64,000 nt of DNA from NCBI GenBank assembly GCA_046756925.1, contig JBHHXH010000002.1, forward strand, positions 13,959 through 77,958, in the 5' to 3' direction. Shown in pieces: positions 1-8,062 of the stretch; positions within the stretch are counted from its first letter, which is position 1; every line of letters starts with the position of its first letter. A model generated the notes under the pieces. That model was not told where the DNA came from, searched no databases, and saw nothing but the letters and a program-made list of their open reading frames with translations. Position numbers and translations under genes: made by a program. The stretch comes from JAJDBU01 sp046756925. GTDB taxonomy: Bacteria > Nitrospirota > Nitrospiria > SBBL01 > JAADHI01.

Positions 1-2857
1 TTTCCAGCTTTGCGTCTTCCTTGCCCTTGCGAATGCGTTGCACGCAGAAGGTGCATTTTTCCATCACCCCGGCATCCCTGACCGAGATTTCCGGGCTTAA
101 TTGGCGATCGAGCGGCGTCGGCCATTCGGGTTGGACCCAATTAAAGTTCCGGACCTTGTAAGGACAGTTGACGGCGCAATAGCGTGTCCCGACGCAACGA
201 TTGTAGACTTGGGCATTGAGCCCATCCGGGGTATGGTAAGTGGCGTAGACGGGACAAACCGGTTCACAGGGAGCGTTGCCGCAGTGTTGGCAAAGCATGG
301 GGAGAAAGCGTGCGCTTGGTGTCGGATCGGGCTGCCATGTCCGCTGTATTTGAATCCAGTCCATGCTCCGTTGGTTTCGGATGCCCGCTTCCCCCACGAT
401 CGGTATATTGTTTTCGGCATGACAGGCGACATTGCAGGCTCCGCAACCGGTGCAGCGGTCCAGATCGATCACCATGCCCCAGCGGTAGTCCTCCGGGCCG
501 TTGTGTCGCTCGGGTTGGAGATATTTTGCCAATAGGCCGCTCAGCCCAGGCAGGGCGATGCCTTCACGGTTGGGTAGGGCTTCGATCGGCTGAAGGGAGG
601 TCCCTTTTTTTAAGCGCTCCGCCTCGGCCGCGTCGAGCGTGAGGCTCATGTCATGACCGCCTTGATCGCTTGCGCCTTCCGTTTTTGCGAATGTGGTCTT
701 CCGTCCTGTTTTTTTAATCGATACGCGCGAAGCCGCCCAAGCAAGGGTCCCGGTGGCCGCCTCGATCAGCGGTGATACGACCTTCAGCGGATTGACCCCT
801 CTCCCGGTTGCATATCGTCCATAGGCCGTATGTCCTTGTCCGATGGGCATGGCAAGGGTATCGGCTCGAATGCCGGGCCTTGGATAGGCCGGTGCTTCCA
901 AGGAGCCTTCAGGGGTCTCGATCTGAAGAAGATCGCCTTCTTGAATCCCGAGCCGACGGGCGACGCTGGAATGGATCTCCACCCAGCTGCCCCATGTAAT
1001 CGTCGTCATCGGATCGGGCGCCTCCTGAAGCCAGGGCTGGTTGGCGCCGCGTCCGTCGTGGAGGGTGATCGATGGATAGAGTTGGAGGTGAAAGGAGTCT
1101 TTATGGGGTTCGGCGTTCCGGCTTTTTCCTTGAATGATATTGTTAATAAGTTTCAAATCGGTGTTTTTTAAAACCATGGCATTGCTGGGTTTTTCGTCCC
1201 ATCGCCCACCATTTTTTAATAGCGTTGTCCAAAAGGGTCGGAAGTCGATACCGAAATCCAAACGTTCCTCCAAACCGGAAACGAAAAACCGCTCTTCCCA
1301 GGCTTCTTTTAAAAAGGATTCGAAATTGTCCCAGGGAAAACGTTCGGAAACCCTCCCTCCAAGCCCTTCGGCAAGCGAAATGAACACATCCCCCAAGGGA
1401 CGTGTATCGTACAAGGGAGGCACGACGGGCTGCATGAGGCCGACAGTCCGGTGTCCGGACGCCACCTCGGGGATGTAGTCTCCAAAGGATTCAAGCGGGG
1501 TATGGAGCGGGAAGATGAGATCGGCCATGCGGTTGGTTTCATCGATGAATGAAGCAAAACCCACGATAAAAGGTAGTTTTTCGAGATCGGGCTGGAGTTC
1601 CAGCGAGGCGGGCGCATGGTAGAGGAGGTTTGCATCATGTAAAAAAAGGGCCTGAATCTTTCCTTCCTGAATCTCTTGCCCGAGGCCCATTATTCGTTTC
1701 CAATCGAGGCGCTTTTCCCCAAAGGTTTCGTAGGGCGTATAAAATCGGATGCCCCCTTTGCGATTCGTATTTCCAACGACGGTGTTGAGTATATTGATCG
1801 CAACGGCATGAAAGAGGCCGTCCGGACGCGCCATCGCCGCATCGCCGCATAGGGCGAGGCTTACGGGCGCCGTCGCGAATTCCTTCGCCAATGCGCCGAT
1901 GACTTCCTGAGGAATATCGCAGCGCTGAGAGACGGTCTCGATGCTATATTCGTTAAGAAGCCCGCGCCATGCCTTCGCGTCCTGAAGGCCCAATCGTTCG
2001 GCGTGCCATCCTTCGTTGAGGATGATCCGGGAGAGACCCAAGGCCAGGACGCCCTCACTGCCCGGACGGAGGGCAATCCAGCGATCGGCATTGGCGCCGG
2101 TGAGGGAAAGACGGGGCTCGCATTGAACGAATTTCCCGCGGCGGGGTCTGGCCGGCGCTTGGCGAAAATCGCCGTAGGCTTTGCTGTAGCCGACTGGAGA
2201 GAGCCATCGCTCTAAGAAATTGGCCCCGAAAGAAAGCAGGTAATCCGTATGGGCGATATCATAGTGCGGCAGGGATTCGACCCCAAAGACAAGCTTGTTG
2301 GCGGATTTCAATACCGCGTAATCCAAAAATTCGTAAGTATAAACATGCGGGCTGCCGTAACCTGCCATGAAATTCGAGACCAGTTTGCTCAGATGCCCCC
2401 TGATCGGGCTGCCGATCAGAAAAAGGCGGTCCGTCATCTGGGCGTCTTGAAGCTTCTTCAGTTCTTTTACGACGATCCGCGTTGCCTGCTCCCATGAAAT
2501 TTCTTCCCATTGGTCCGCTCCGCGAGGCCCCACCCGTTTCAAGGGCCTTTTGACGCGATCCGGATTATAGAGCACCTGCAGGGACGCTTCCCCCATGGCG
2601 CAAAGCTTTCCTTGGTTGATGGGAGAAAGGGGATTTCCCTCAATCTTTTTGGCATGTCCATCCAGCATTCTCACGGAAATCCCGCAGCCGGAAGGGCATT
2701 GTCGGCAAACACTGGAATACCAGGTTGCCATGCCGGGTGCGATATCGTCGGGCGGCACGACAAAAGGGATCAGGTGCGCTACGGGCGGCTCGACTTGGTT
2801 GCATGCCCCTAAGACGCCAGTGGTTCCGATGAGTTTTAAAAAGTTTCGACGGTCCAT
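1..2857 (-). CDS. actB: Alternative complex III subunit ActB (partial, runs off left edge)
   Basis: Fused molybdopterin-oxidoreductase-like and iron-sulfur subunit of the quinol-oxidising alternative complex III, exported to the periplasmic face. I translated the reverse strand from ATG at 2857; it stays open to the window edge (about 950 codons), so the C-terminus is missing. The N-terminus has a Tat signal (DRRNFLK) followed by a Cys at residue 19. A Cys-rich CRQCPSGCG motif opens the catalytic-like domain. The last third has ferredoxin-type motifs CTGCGACNVAC, CQHCGNAPCEPVC, CVGTRYCAVNC and CTFC, matching the multiple Fe-S clusters of ActB. The pentahaem ActA gene lies 28 bp upstream, the usual actA-actB order. 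Related Psr/Phs-type modules are the alternative, but the ActA pairing favours ACIII. Confidence 0.9.
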   Translation of the reverse strand, partial: MDRRNFLKLIGTTGVLGACNQVEPPVAHLIPFVVPPDDIAPGMATWYSSVCRQCPSGCGISVRMLDGHAKKIEGNPLSPINQGKLCAMGEASLQVLYNPDRVKRPLKRVGPRGADQWEEISWEQATRIVVKELKKLQDAQMTDRLFLIGSPIRGHLSKLVSNFMAGYGSPHVYTYEFLDYAVLKSANKLVFGVESLPHYDIAHTDYLLSFGANFLERWLSPVGYSKAYGDFRQAPARPRRGKFVQCEPRLSLTGANADRWIALRPGSEGVLALGLSRIILNEGWHAERLGLQDAKAWRGLLNEYSIETVSQRCDIPQEVIGALAKEFATAPVSLALCGDAAMARPDGLFHAVAINILNTVVGNTNRKGGIRFYTPYETFGEKRLDWKRIMGLGQEIQEGKIQALFLHDANLLYHAPASLELQPDLEKLPFIVGFASFIDETNRMADLIFPLHTPLESFGDYIPEVASGHRTVGLMQPVVPPLYDTRPLGDVFISLAEGLGGRVSERFPWDNFESFLKEAWEERFFVSGLEERLDFGIDFRPFWTTLLKNGGRWDEKPSNAMVLKNTDLKLINNIIQGKSRNAEPHKDSFHLQLYPSITLHDGRGANQPWLQEAPDPMTTITWGSWVEIHSSVARRLGIQEGDLLQIETPEGSLEAPAYPRPGIRADTLAMPIGQGHTAYGRYATGRGVNPLKVVSPLIEAATGTLAWAASRVSIKKTGRKTTFAKTEGASDQGGHDMSLTLDAAEAERLKKGTSLQPIEALPNREGIALPGLSGLLAKYLQPERHNGPEDYRWGMVIDLDRCTGCGACNVACHAENNIPIVGEAGIRNQRSMDWIQIQRTWQPDPTPSARFLPMLCQHCGNAPCEPVCPVYATYHTPDGLNAQVYNRCVGTRYCAVNCPYKVRNFNWVQPEWPTPLDRQLSPEISVRDAGVMEKCTFCVQRIRKGKEDAKLE

Positions 2858-2885
2858 TCGGTTTTTATCTCTGTGAAACGAAGAT

Positions 2886-3407
2886 TCATTTGTGGCACAC
2901 CCAGCAATCGATGGAAGCATCCATCTTTCGATGGCATTTGAGACACCAGCCCATTTCCAGTGAGCTGACCTGTTTCACCTGCTCCATCTCGGATACATCG
3001 CCATGGCATTGTTCGCAAGCCAGATCGGCATTGAGATGCATGCGATGTGAAAAATAGACGAAATCCGGAAGGTTGTAGACTTTTTTCCAGGGAATGGGTT
3101 GGCGATTATCCCAGTAATCGAGCAATTTTTGGACTTCAGGGTGGTCCAGGGCGATCATTTCATGACAGCCGATGCATTTTTGTACGCTCGGTACCCCCGC
3201 AACGGAAGACTTCTTCGCATAAATATGACAATAAAGACAGGCGATTTCACTTTCTTGGGCATGAGTTTTATGACTGAAATCGATCGGCTGCAGGGGTGAG
3301 GATCGGGTCGAAAAGAAAAATGCATAGGCGAGTGCTGCGCTGAGGGTGATGACTAAGGTCGGAATAAAAAGCGAGAGCAATCGGGGAGAGATCTTTGTTT
3401 TCCGCAA
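2886..3407 (-). CDS. actA: Alternative complex III pentahaem cytochrome c subunit ActA
   Basis: 173-residue membrane-anchored multihaem cytochrome. It has an N-terminal hydrophobic anchor (about residues 11-31) and five CxxCH haem motifs: CLYCH, CIGCH, CEQCH, CLKCH and CWVCH. ActA passes electrons from the quinol-oxidising complex to downstream carriers. Length is at the short end of the family, but five haems matches canonical ActA. The start is TTG at 3407, preceded by AGGG. It lies directly upstream of actB and downstream of a TTGACT/TATAAT promoter, so it is the first gene of the operon. Confidence in a cytochrome c7-like pentahaem is very high; ActA assignment rests on actB next door. 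Confidence 0.88.
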   Translation of the reverse strand: MRKTKISPRLLSLFIPTLVITLSAALAYAFFFSTRSSPLQPIDFSHKTHAQESEIACLYCHIYAKKSSVAGVPSVQKCIGCHEMIALDHPEVQKLLDYWDNRQPIPWKKVYNLPDFVYFSHRMHLNADLACEQCHGDVSEMEQVKQVSSLEMGWCLKCHRKMDASIDCWVCHK

Positions 3408-3431
3408 TGGATCGTCCCTGAAATGGCAGAC

Positions 3432-3459
3432 ATTATACAGGCTCTCTCTATGAAGTCAA
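3432..3459 (-). promoter_or_regulatory. Sigma70-type promoter of the act operon
   Basis: On the minus strand there is TTGACT (3459-3454), a 16-bp spacer, and a perfect TATAAT (3437-3432), about 25 bp before the actA TTG start. Position and quality fit the main promoter of the act operon. Confidence 0.7.
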
Positions 3460-3522
3460 GGAAGACGCGGCTCCAACTTTGTCTTGTTTGTTGGTCTTTG
3501 GGTTTATATGGCGAGCACCGCG

Positions 3523-3711
3523 CTATTCAGGATTGTTTTTGCTTGGCTCGGGCAATTCTGCCGCGTCGTTCGTTTCGTTGGCAGGGATGTAGTAACCACC
3601 TTCGGCCCATTTTCCCAGGTCGATCAGCTTGCATCGCTCGGAACAAAAAGGACGATGCCGGTTGTTCTGCCAGTGAACCGGCTTGTGGCATATCGGACAG
3701 CTCGGAGTCAT
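3523..3711 (-). CDS. yacG: DNA gyrase inhibitor YacG-type zinc protein
   Basis: 62-residue protein with the YacG zinc-binding pattern: CPICHK near residue 5 and FCSERCKLIDLGKWAEGGY in the middle, i.e. Cys-x2-Cys...Cys-x3-Cys. The family binds one zinc; the E. coli member inhibits DNA gyrase. The acidic, Asn/Pro-rich tail is typical. ATG start at 3711. It stands alone between the act promoter and the DUF3108 gene and may be co-transcribed with the latter. Confidence 0.88.
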   Translation of the reverse strand: MTPSCPICHKPVHWQNNRHRPFCSERCKLIDLGKWAEGGYYIPANETNDAAELPEPSKNNPE

Positions 3712-3803
3712 TTTAGGAACTTAAGATCGTATACATTCGAATAAAAATCCCGACTGGGTCAACACAAGCCGGGGACGCTTTGAACGATGTCGATTTGATT
3801 GCT

Positions 3804-4625
3804 TTAGCTGTTTTCGTTTCGTTTCGCAAAGGTTTTGTTCGGTTCGCGTTTGACCTTGAGGCTCGCATGAATATGACCGACTTTGATCTTGGTTTTGATA
3901 AGGACCGGGATATGTTTTTCGTCGTCTGTGAACCAAATCGTCACATCTCCTTTGTCCATAAATACCCCTTCGTACCGGACAAGCGCCTTGGTCTTGATGG
4001 TGTTAAAGGTGCCCAAGGGTGTGGAGATGATTTCCTTGCCGAGGATTTGAATCTCCAGTTTCCAATTTTTTCTGCTTTCGTGGACATTAATAAAAACGGA
4101 TTGCCCCACCTGCAAGTTGCGGTGCATTCTAAAATAATAAAGCGCGCTCAATGAGTCTTGTACATGGGGTGGAATATCGAAGATTTCTTCCTTTTGTTCT
4201 CCTTTGTACCTTTTAACCTGGACGGCCCGATGCCGAACTTGATCGAAATCGATCTCTTTTTCCTTTCTTCGTTTTCCTTGTCGCTGTTTGATGCGAACAT
4301 AGTGCGAGTAAAATCCCTCGGTATCGATGAAGGTTTCGATGCGGTTGTTAACCGGATAGAAAAGCGACACAAATTCATTCGATTCGACGGTGGAGACGAC
4401 ATGGTAGGCCTGCCGTCCTTTTAATTCTTTTGGATCGAGCACTTCCATGATGGCTTCGCCGGCAGGAATGCCCATGTAACGGACATCGTATACCAATCGT
4501 TCGCCGGGCCCATACGAGAAAGGATGCACCTGATGCGCACTCGGTACGGATATGATACCTGACGCCTGGGTTTGAGAGAATAAAATGAACATCCCCAGGA
4601 GGGCCATAAAAGAAGATCGCATCAT
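3804..4625 (-). CDS. DUF3108 domain exported protein
   Basis: 273-residue protein with an N-terminal signal peptide (hydrophobic stretch about residues 5-20, ending near QTQASG). The body matches DUF3108: it opens with GERLVYDVRYMGIPAGEA and closes with PLGTFNTIKTKALVRYEG and VTIWFTDDEKHIPVLIKTKI. The family is of unknown function, beta-rich, and periplasmic or outer-membrane linked. It starts with two consecutive ATG codons at 4625/4622. A TTGACC-17-TAATAA promoter lies upstream. It is divergent from the isc operon. Confidence 0.82.
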   Translation of the reverse strand: MMRSSFMALLGMFILFSQTQASGIISVPSAHQVHPFSYGPGERLVYDVRYMGIPAGEAIMEVLDPKELKGRQAYHVVSTVESNEFVSLFYPVNNRIETFIDTEGFYSHYVRIKQRQGKRRKEKEIDFDQVRHRAVQVKRYKGEQKEEIFDIPPHVQDSLSALYYFRMHRNLQVGQSVFINVHESRKNWKLEIQILGKEIISTPLGTFNTIKTKALVRYEGVFMDKGDVTIWFTDDEKHIPVLIKTKIKVGHIHASLKVKREPNKTFAKRNENS

Positions 4626-4682
4626 TTTCGGTGTGTAAGCGTTTTTTGTTGAGGAAAAAAACCGTTATTTTTTTAATTTATC

Positions 4683-4711
4683 TTATTAACAGATATGCTT
4701 GGATAGGTCAA
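4683..4711 (-). promoter_or_regulatory. Possible promoter of the DUF3108 gene
   Basis: Minus strand TTGACC (4711-4706), a 17-bp spacer and TAATAA (4688-4683), about 58 bp upstream of the start codon. The -35 is good and the -10 is only four of six. Confidence 0.45.
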
Positions 4712-4804
4712 GATGTGCTGGGCGTTTTTCTTAAAATAACTTGAAGATAGGTTCTAAAACATGTGATTGTATCTTTATTGCAACCGATGACTTGAGTATT
4801 TGCC

Positions 4805-4859
4805 TTGACAGGGGGAAGACATCCTTGTATATTTATATCCGACCAAAATAATCGGAGAC
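4805..4859 (+). promoter_or_regulatory. isc operon promoter with overlapping IscR-like operator
   Basis: TTGACA (4805-4810), an exact 17-bp spacer and TATATT (4828-4833) form a near-consensus sigma70 promoter. From 4835 to 4859 lies a partly palindromic sequence whose halves are ATATCCGACC and TAATCGGAGA around an A-rich centre. It matches much of the E. coli type-1 IscR site (ATA..YYGACT..WWWY..AGTCRR). Covering the transcription start, it fits autorepression by holo-IscR. Confidence 0.72.
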
Positions 4860-4882
4860 TTAAAAGGTCGCCTATACCTCTG

Positions 4883-5314
4883 ATGTTAAAACTGACAAAA
4901 AAGACGGATTATGCCTTAATGGCCATCAACTATATGTCCTATCGAAAAGATTCCTTTGTCGCCAATACGCGGAATATTTCGGAAGCGTATAACATTCCCT
5001 TGGAATTACTTGCCAAGATACTGCAGAAGCTGGCAAAAAAAGGCATGATCGTCAGCCAAAACGGACCAAAGGGTGGTTACAGCCTGGCGAAAGATCCAAG
5101 TCTGATCACCTTGGGCGAAGTGATTCAGATCATCGAAGGGCCTATACAGATTGTTCGTTGTGTTGAAGGAGACACCACATGCTCCCAAACGGAACAGTGT
5201 ACGATTCGAAGCCCACTCCGAAGGATTGAACAAAAAATTGTGTCATATTTACACAGCATCACCATTGACAAGTTTTGCCAAGAGGCAATAGAAGATGAAA
5301 TCGCCGTCAACTGA
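4883..5314 (+). CDS. iscR: Rrf2-family Fe-S regulator IscR
   Basis: 143-residue Rrf2 winged-helix regulator, first gene of the isc operon. The helix-turn-helix is KKTDYALMAINYM to NGPKGGYSLA. The Fe-S ligand region reads C-x6-C-x5-C (CVEGDTTCSQTEQC), close to the three-Cys set of IscR, so it should sense cluster supply. I chose ATG 4883: an upstream in-frame TTG at 4805 is the promoter -35 box itself and cannot be translated from this promoter. An IscR-like operator overlaps the promoter, implying autoregulation. Confidence 0.92.
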   Translation: MLKLTKKTDYALMAINYMSYRKDSFVANTRNISEAYNIPLELLAKILQKLAKKGMIVSQNGPKGGYSLAKDPSLITLGEVIQIIEGPIQIVRCVEGDTTCSQTEQCTIRSPLRRIEQKIVSYLHSITIDKFCQEAIEDEIAVN

Positions 5315-5341
5315 CGGAACGAAACCAAGGTAGGAAATAAT

Positions 5342-6559
5342 ATGCTCAAACTTCCAATATTTATGGATAATCATTCAACGACGCCGGTCGACCCTCGGGT
5401 CTTAGAGGCCATGCTTCCCTATTTCTCCGAAAAATTCGGAAATGCGGCCAGCCGTAACCATTCTTTTGGGTGGGAGGGGGAAAAGGCGGTTGCCTATGCC
5501 CGCGAACAAATCGCTCAACTGGTCCACTGTCATCCAAAGGAAATTATTTTTACGAGCGGCGCGACGGAATCCGACAACCTGGCCTTAAAAGGTGTGGCCG
5601 AGATGTACCGAGAAAAAGGAAGTCATATTATTACGGTCGTTACGGAACATAAGGCCGTTCTCGATGCAGCGAAGCACTTAGAAAAAGAAGGCGCAAAGGT
5701 GACCTATCTACCGGTTGACCGGGATGGCTTGATCGACCCTCAATCCGTCAAGGCGTCCATTACCGACAAAACGATCCTAATCTCTATCATGCTGGCCAAT
5801 AACGAAATCGGGGTGATCCAGCCCATTGCGGAGATCGGACAAATTGCAAAGGAAGAGGGTATTTTGCTGCATTGCGACGCCACGCAGGGGGTGGGAAAAA
5901 TTCCTGTCAATGTTGAAACGATGGGAATCGACCTGATGTCATTCTCGGCGCATAAGATATACGGACCCAAAGGCGTCGGCGGGCTCTATGTCCGAAAAAA
6001 GAATCCTAGGGTGCGATTGGCGCCCATGTTCGACGGCGGTGGCCATGAGCGCGGCATGCGTTCCGGAACGCTCAATGTACCCGGTATCGTCGGTCTTGGC
6101 ACGGCCTGCGAAATCTGTGAAAAAGAAATGGCCGAAGAATCGATTCGCGCGACCCGCTTGCGCTTGAAACTCCGGGATCATATATTAAAAGAGCTGGATG
6201 AGGTTTACGTGAACGGCCATCGGGAAAATCGTCTCCCGCAGAATTTGAATATGAGCTTTGCGTATGTTGAGGGGGAATCGTTGTTGATGGGGCTGAATGA
6301 AATCGCGCTCTCTTCCGGCTCGGCTTGTACCACCGCGACCTTGGAACCCTCTTATGTTCTGCGTGCATTGGGCGTTGGAAGCGATCTGGCGCATTCTTCC
6401 ATCCGATTCGGTCTCGGAAGGTTTAACACCGAGGAAGAAGTTGATTATGTCGGCAAAAAAATTGTGGAAACGGTGAAAAGGCTTCGGGAGATGTCGCCCC
6501 TTTATGAAATGGCAAAAGAAGGTATCGATCTCAAGAGTGTCCAGTGGACACAACATTAA
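5342..6559 (+). CDS. iscS: Cysteine desulfurase IscS
   Basis: 405-residue PLP-dependent class-V aminotransferase fold enzyme that takes sulfur from cysteine for Fe-S assembly. It shows the N-terminal DNHSTTPVDPRV motif, the PLP-binding lysine in SAHKIYGPKGVGG, and the active-site loop cysteine in SSGSACTTATLEPSYVLRALG. The length and the C-terminal extension after the Cys loop match IscS (group I) rather than SufS. It starts 27 bp after iscR with a TAGGA ribosome site, followed by iscU. Confidence 0.96.
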   Translation: MLKLPIFMDNHSTTPVDPRVLEAMLPYFSEKFGNAASRNHSFGWEGEKAVAYAREQIAQLVHCHPKEIIFTSGATESDNLALKGVAEMYREKGSHIITVVTEHKAVLDAAKHLEKEGAKVTYLPVDRDGLIDPQSVKASITDKTILISIMLANNEIGVIQPIAEIGQIAKEEGILLHCDATQGVGKIPVNVETMGIDLMSFSAHKIYGPKGVGGLYVRKKNPRVRLAPMFDGGGHERGMRSGTLNVPGIVGLGTACEICEKEMAEESIRATRLRLKLRDHILKELDEVYVNGHRENRLPQNLNMSFAYVEGESLLMGLNEIALSSGSACTTATLEPSYVLRALGVGSDLAHSSIRFGLGRFNTEEEVDYVGKKIVETVKRLREMSPLYEMAKEGIDLKSVQWTQH

Positions 6560-6570
6560 GGAGGTAGTCA

Positions 6571-6954
6571 ATGTCGTACAGCAATAAGGTGATCGATCAT
6601 TACAACAATCCTCGAAATGTCGGGAGCCTCGACAAGCAAGATAAGGAAGTCGGGACCGGCGTCGTCGGCGCACCGGAGTGTGGGGATGTGATGAAGCTCC
6701 AATTGAAGATTTCCGAAGGGGTCATCGAGGACGCCCGCTTTAAAACCTTCGGTTGTGGCAGCGCCATCGCAAGTTCCAGCCTGGCGACGGAGTGGGTGAA
6801 AGGAAAGACAATCGATGAGGCATTTAAAATTAAGAACACGGAAATCGTGAATGAGTTAAATCTGCCTCCCGTAAAGATTCACTGTTCGGTCTTGGCGGAG
6901 GATGCGATCAAAGCCGCGATTGCGGATTACAAGAAAAAGAATGGAGAAGGATAA
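6571..6954 (+). CDS. iscU: Fe-S cluster scaffold IscU
   Basis: 127-residue scaffold on which the [2Fe-2S] cluster is built. The three cluster cysteines are present in APECGD, TFGCGSA and KIHCSVLAEDA, and so is the LPPVK motif that binds the HscA chaperone. AAGGAGG lies just before the ATG. It sits between iscS and iscA in standard isc order. Confidence 0.96.
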   Translation: MSYSNKVIDHYNNPRNVGSLDKQDKEVGTGVVGAPECGDVMKLQLKISEGVIEDARFKTFGCGSAIASSSLATEWVKGKTIDEAFKIKNTEIVNELNLPPVKIHCSVLAEDAIKAAIADYKKKNGEG

Positions 6955-6966
6955 AGAGTGGGGCAG

Positions 6967-7317
6967 ATGGAAACAAATATCGGCAATGCGCAAACGGTTC
7001 GTTTGACATCCGCGGCGGTTGAAGCCGTAAAGGGGATGATTGTGAGAAAAAAATTAGGGAACGTGGCTTTGAGGTTGGGCGTCGAAGGAGGCGGTTGTTC
7101 GGGCCTGACCTATCAACTTAAATTCGATACCGAGGTGAGTCCACATGACGAAAGCTATGAGTTCGAAGGGCTGCGGGTGCTGGTCGACAAAAAAAGCCTG
7201 CTCTACTTAACGGGCATTACCCTCGATTTCAGCAAGGACTTGGTTGGAGGCGGTTTTAAGTTTATCAATCCGAACGCCAAGCAGAGCTGTGGTTGTGGAG
7301 AATCGTTCTCCGCCTGA
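6967..7317 (+). CDS. iscA: A-type Fe-S carrier IscA
   Basis: 116-residue A-type carrier that accepts clusters from IscU or delivers iron and clusters to targets. The three conserved cysteines are in GGGCSGLTYQLKFD and the C-terminal SCGCGESF. The ATG at 6967 is taken as the start; a GTG at 6958 is in frame and adds only three residues. A good intrinsic-terminator-like hairpin follows 32 bp after the stop. Confidence 0.94.
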   Translation: METNIGNAQTVRLTSAAVEAVKGMIVRKKLGNVALRLGVEGGGCSGLTYQLKFDTEVSPHDESYEFEGLRVLVDKKSLLYLTGITLDFSKDLVGGGFKFINPNAKQSCGCGESFSA

Positions 7318-7324
7318 GGCTGCC

Positions 7325-8062
7325 ATGAATGTGATTCCTGAAAAAACAGGCCCCGAGAGGGGCCGTTCTTTTTTGGACCAGCAACCCCAAAACCGCCCGT
7401 GCTGGAGTTGTGAATACAAATCGGACGATCTCTATAATTGTTCTCAGTGCGACAAACTGCAGGAATTTCTTGAGGAGACGGATTACTTCAACTGGTTTGG
7501 TTTCGGCTATTTTCTTTCGATCGATCAAGACGCCCTGGAAAAACAGTACCACCTCCTAAGCCGGAAATTTCATCCGGACTTTCACCAAAAAACATCACCG
7601 GAGGAACAAGCCATCAGCCTTGAAAATACCGCGCATTTAACCAAGGCCTATCGCATCTTAAAGGACCGCAAAAAAAGAATGGCATACTTGATCGAATTAC
7701 TTGTAGGCGCGCAGGCGCCGCCGACAAACGTGGCGGACGATCTTTTTGAAGAAATATTGGAGATTCAAGAACGGATGGAAGCCATGCAAGAGATGGATCG
7801 ATCTCAAAATGACCGCAAAGAGGCGCTGCTGTCGTCCTTAAAGATCGATCTGGAAAACATGGAAAGCCACCGGAAGGAAATAGAAGAAAGCCTGCAGTCC
7901 CTGTCATTAAAATGGGACTGCTTGGAAGAAAAGAGGGGAGCAGGGCCTTTAGGAGATTCGCAAATACTATATTTGCAAGAAATAAAAACCTTGCTGGCCA
8001 AAGACACCTATCTCGATCGTATCATCCAGGAAATACGCAGATCGATCGAAGGAGGATCTTAA
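7325..8062 (+). CDS. hscB: Fe-S co-chaperone HscB with N-terminal zinc-ribbon-like motif
   Basis: 245-residue J-domain protein that delivers IscU to HscA. The N-terminus carries CWSC and CSQC, a four-Cys zinc-binding pair also seen in eukaryotic HSC20 but absent in E. coli HscB. The J domain (about residues 57-130) contains the HPD motif in RKFHPDFHQK. A long charged C-terminal HscB oligomerisation domain follows. I chose ATG 7325, 7 bp after iscA, with GAGG before it. A terminator-like hairpin (7349-7374) lies inside its first codons, so a later TTG at 7373 cannot be excluded. Confidence 0.9.
   Translation: MNVIPEKTGPERGRSFLDQQPQNRPCWSCEYKSDDLYNCSQCDKLQEFLEETDYFNWFGFGYFLSIDQDALEKQYHLLSRKFHPDFHQKTSPEEQAISLENTAHLTKAYRILKDRKKRMAYLIELLVGAQAPPTNVADDLFEEILEIQERMEAMQEMDRSQNDRKEALLSSLKIDLENMESHRKEIEESLQSLSLKWDCLEEKRGAGPLGDSQILYLQEIKTLLAKDTYLDRIIQEIRRSIEGGS
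7341..7374 (+). terminator. Intrinsic terminator-like hairpin within the hscB 5' end
   Basis: Stem GGCCCC (7349-7354), loop GAGA, stem GGGGCC (7359-7364), then a T-rich run ending at 7374, with an A-run (7341-7346) before. It has the full form of a Rho-independent terminator or attenuator, placed between the iscA stop and the zinc-ribbon codons of hscB. Confidence 0.6.

Noticed and set aside
101..642. Plus-strand open frames opposite actB
   Set aside because: They are shadows of the minus-strand ActB Fe-S domain, whose cysteine motifs are intact in the other frame.
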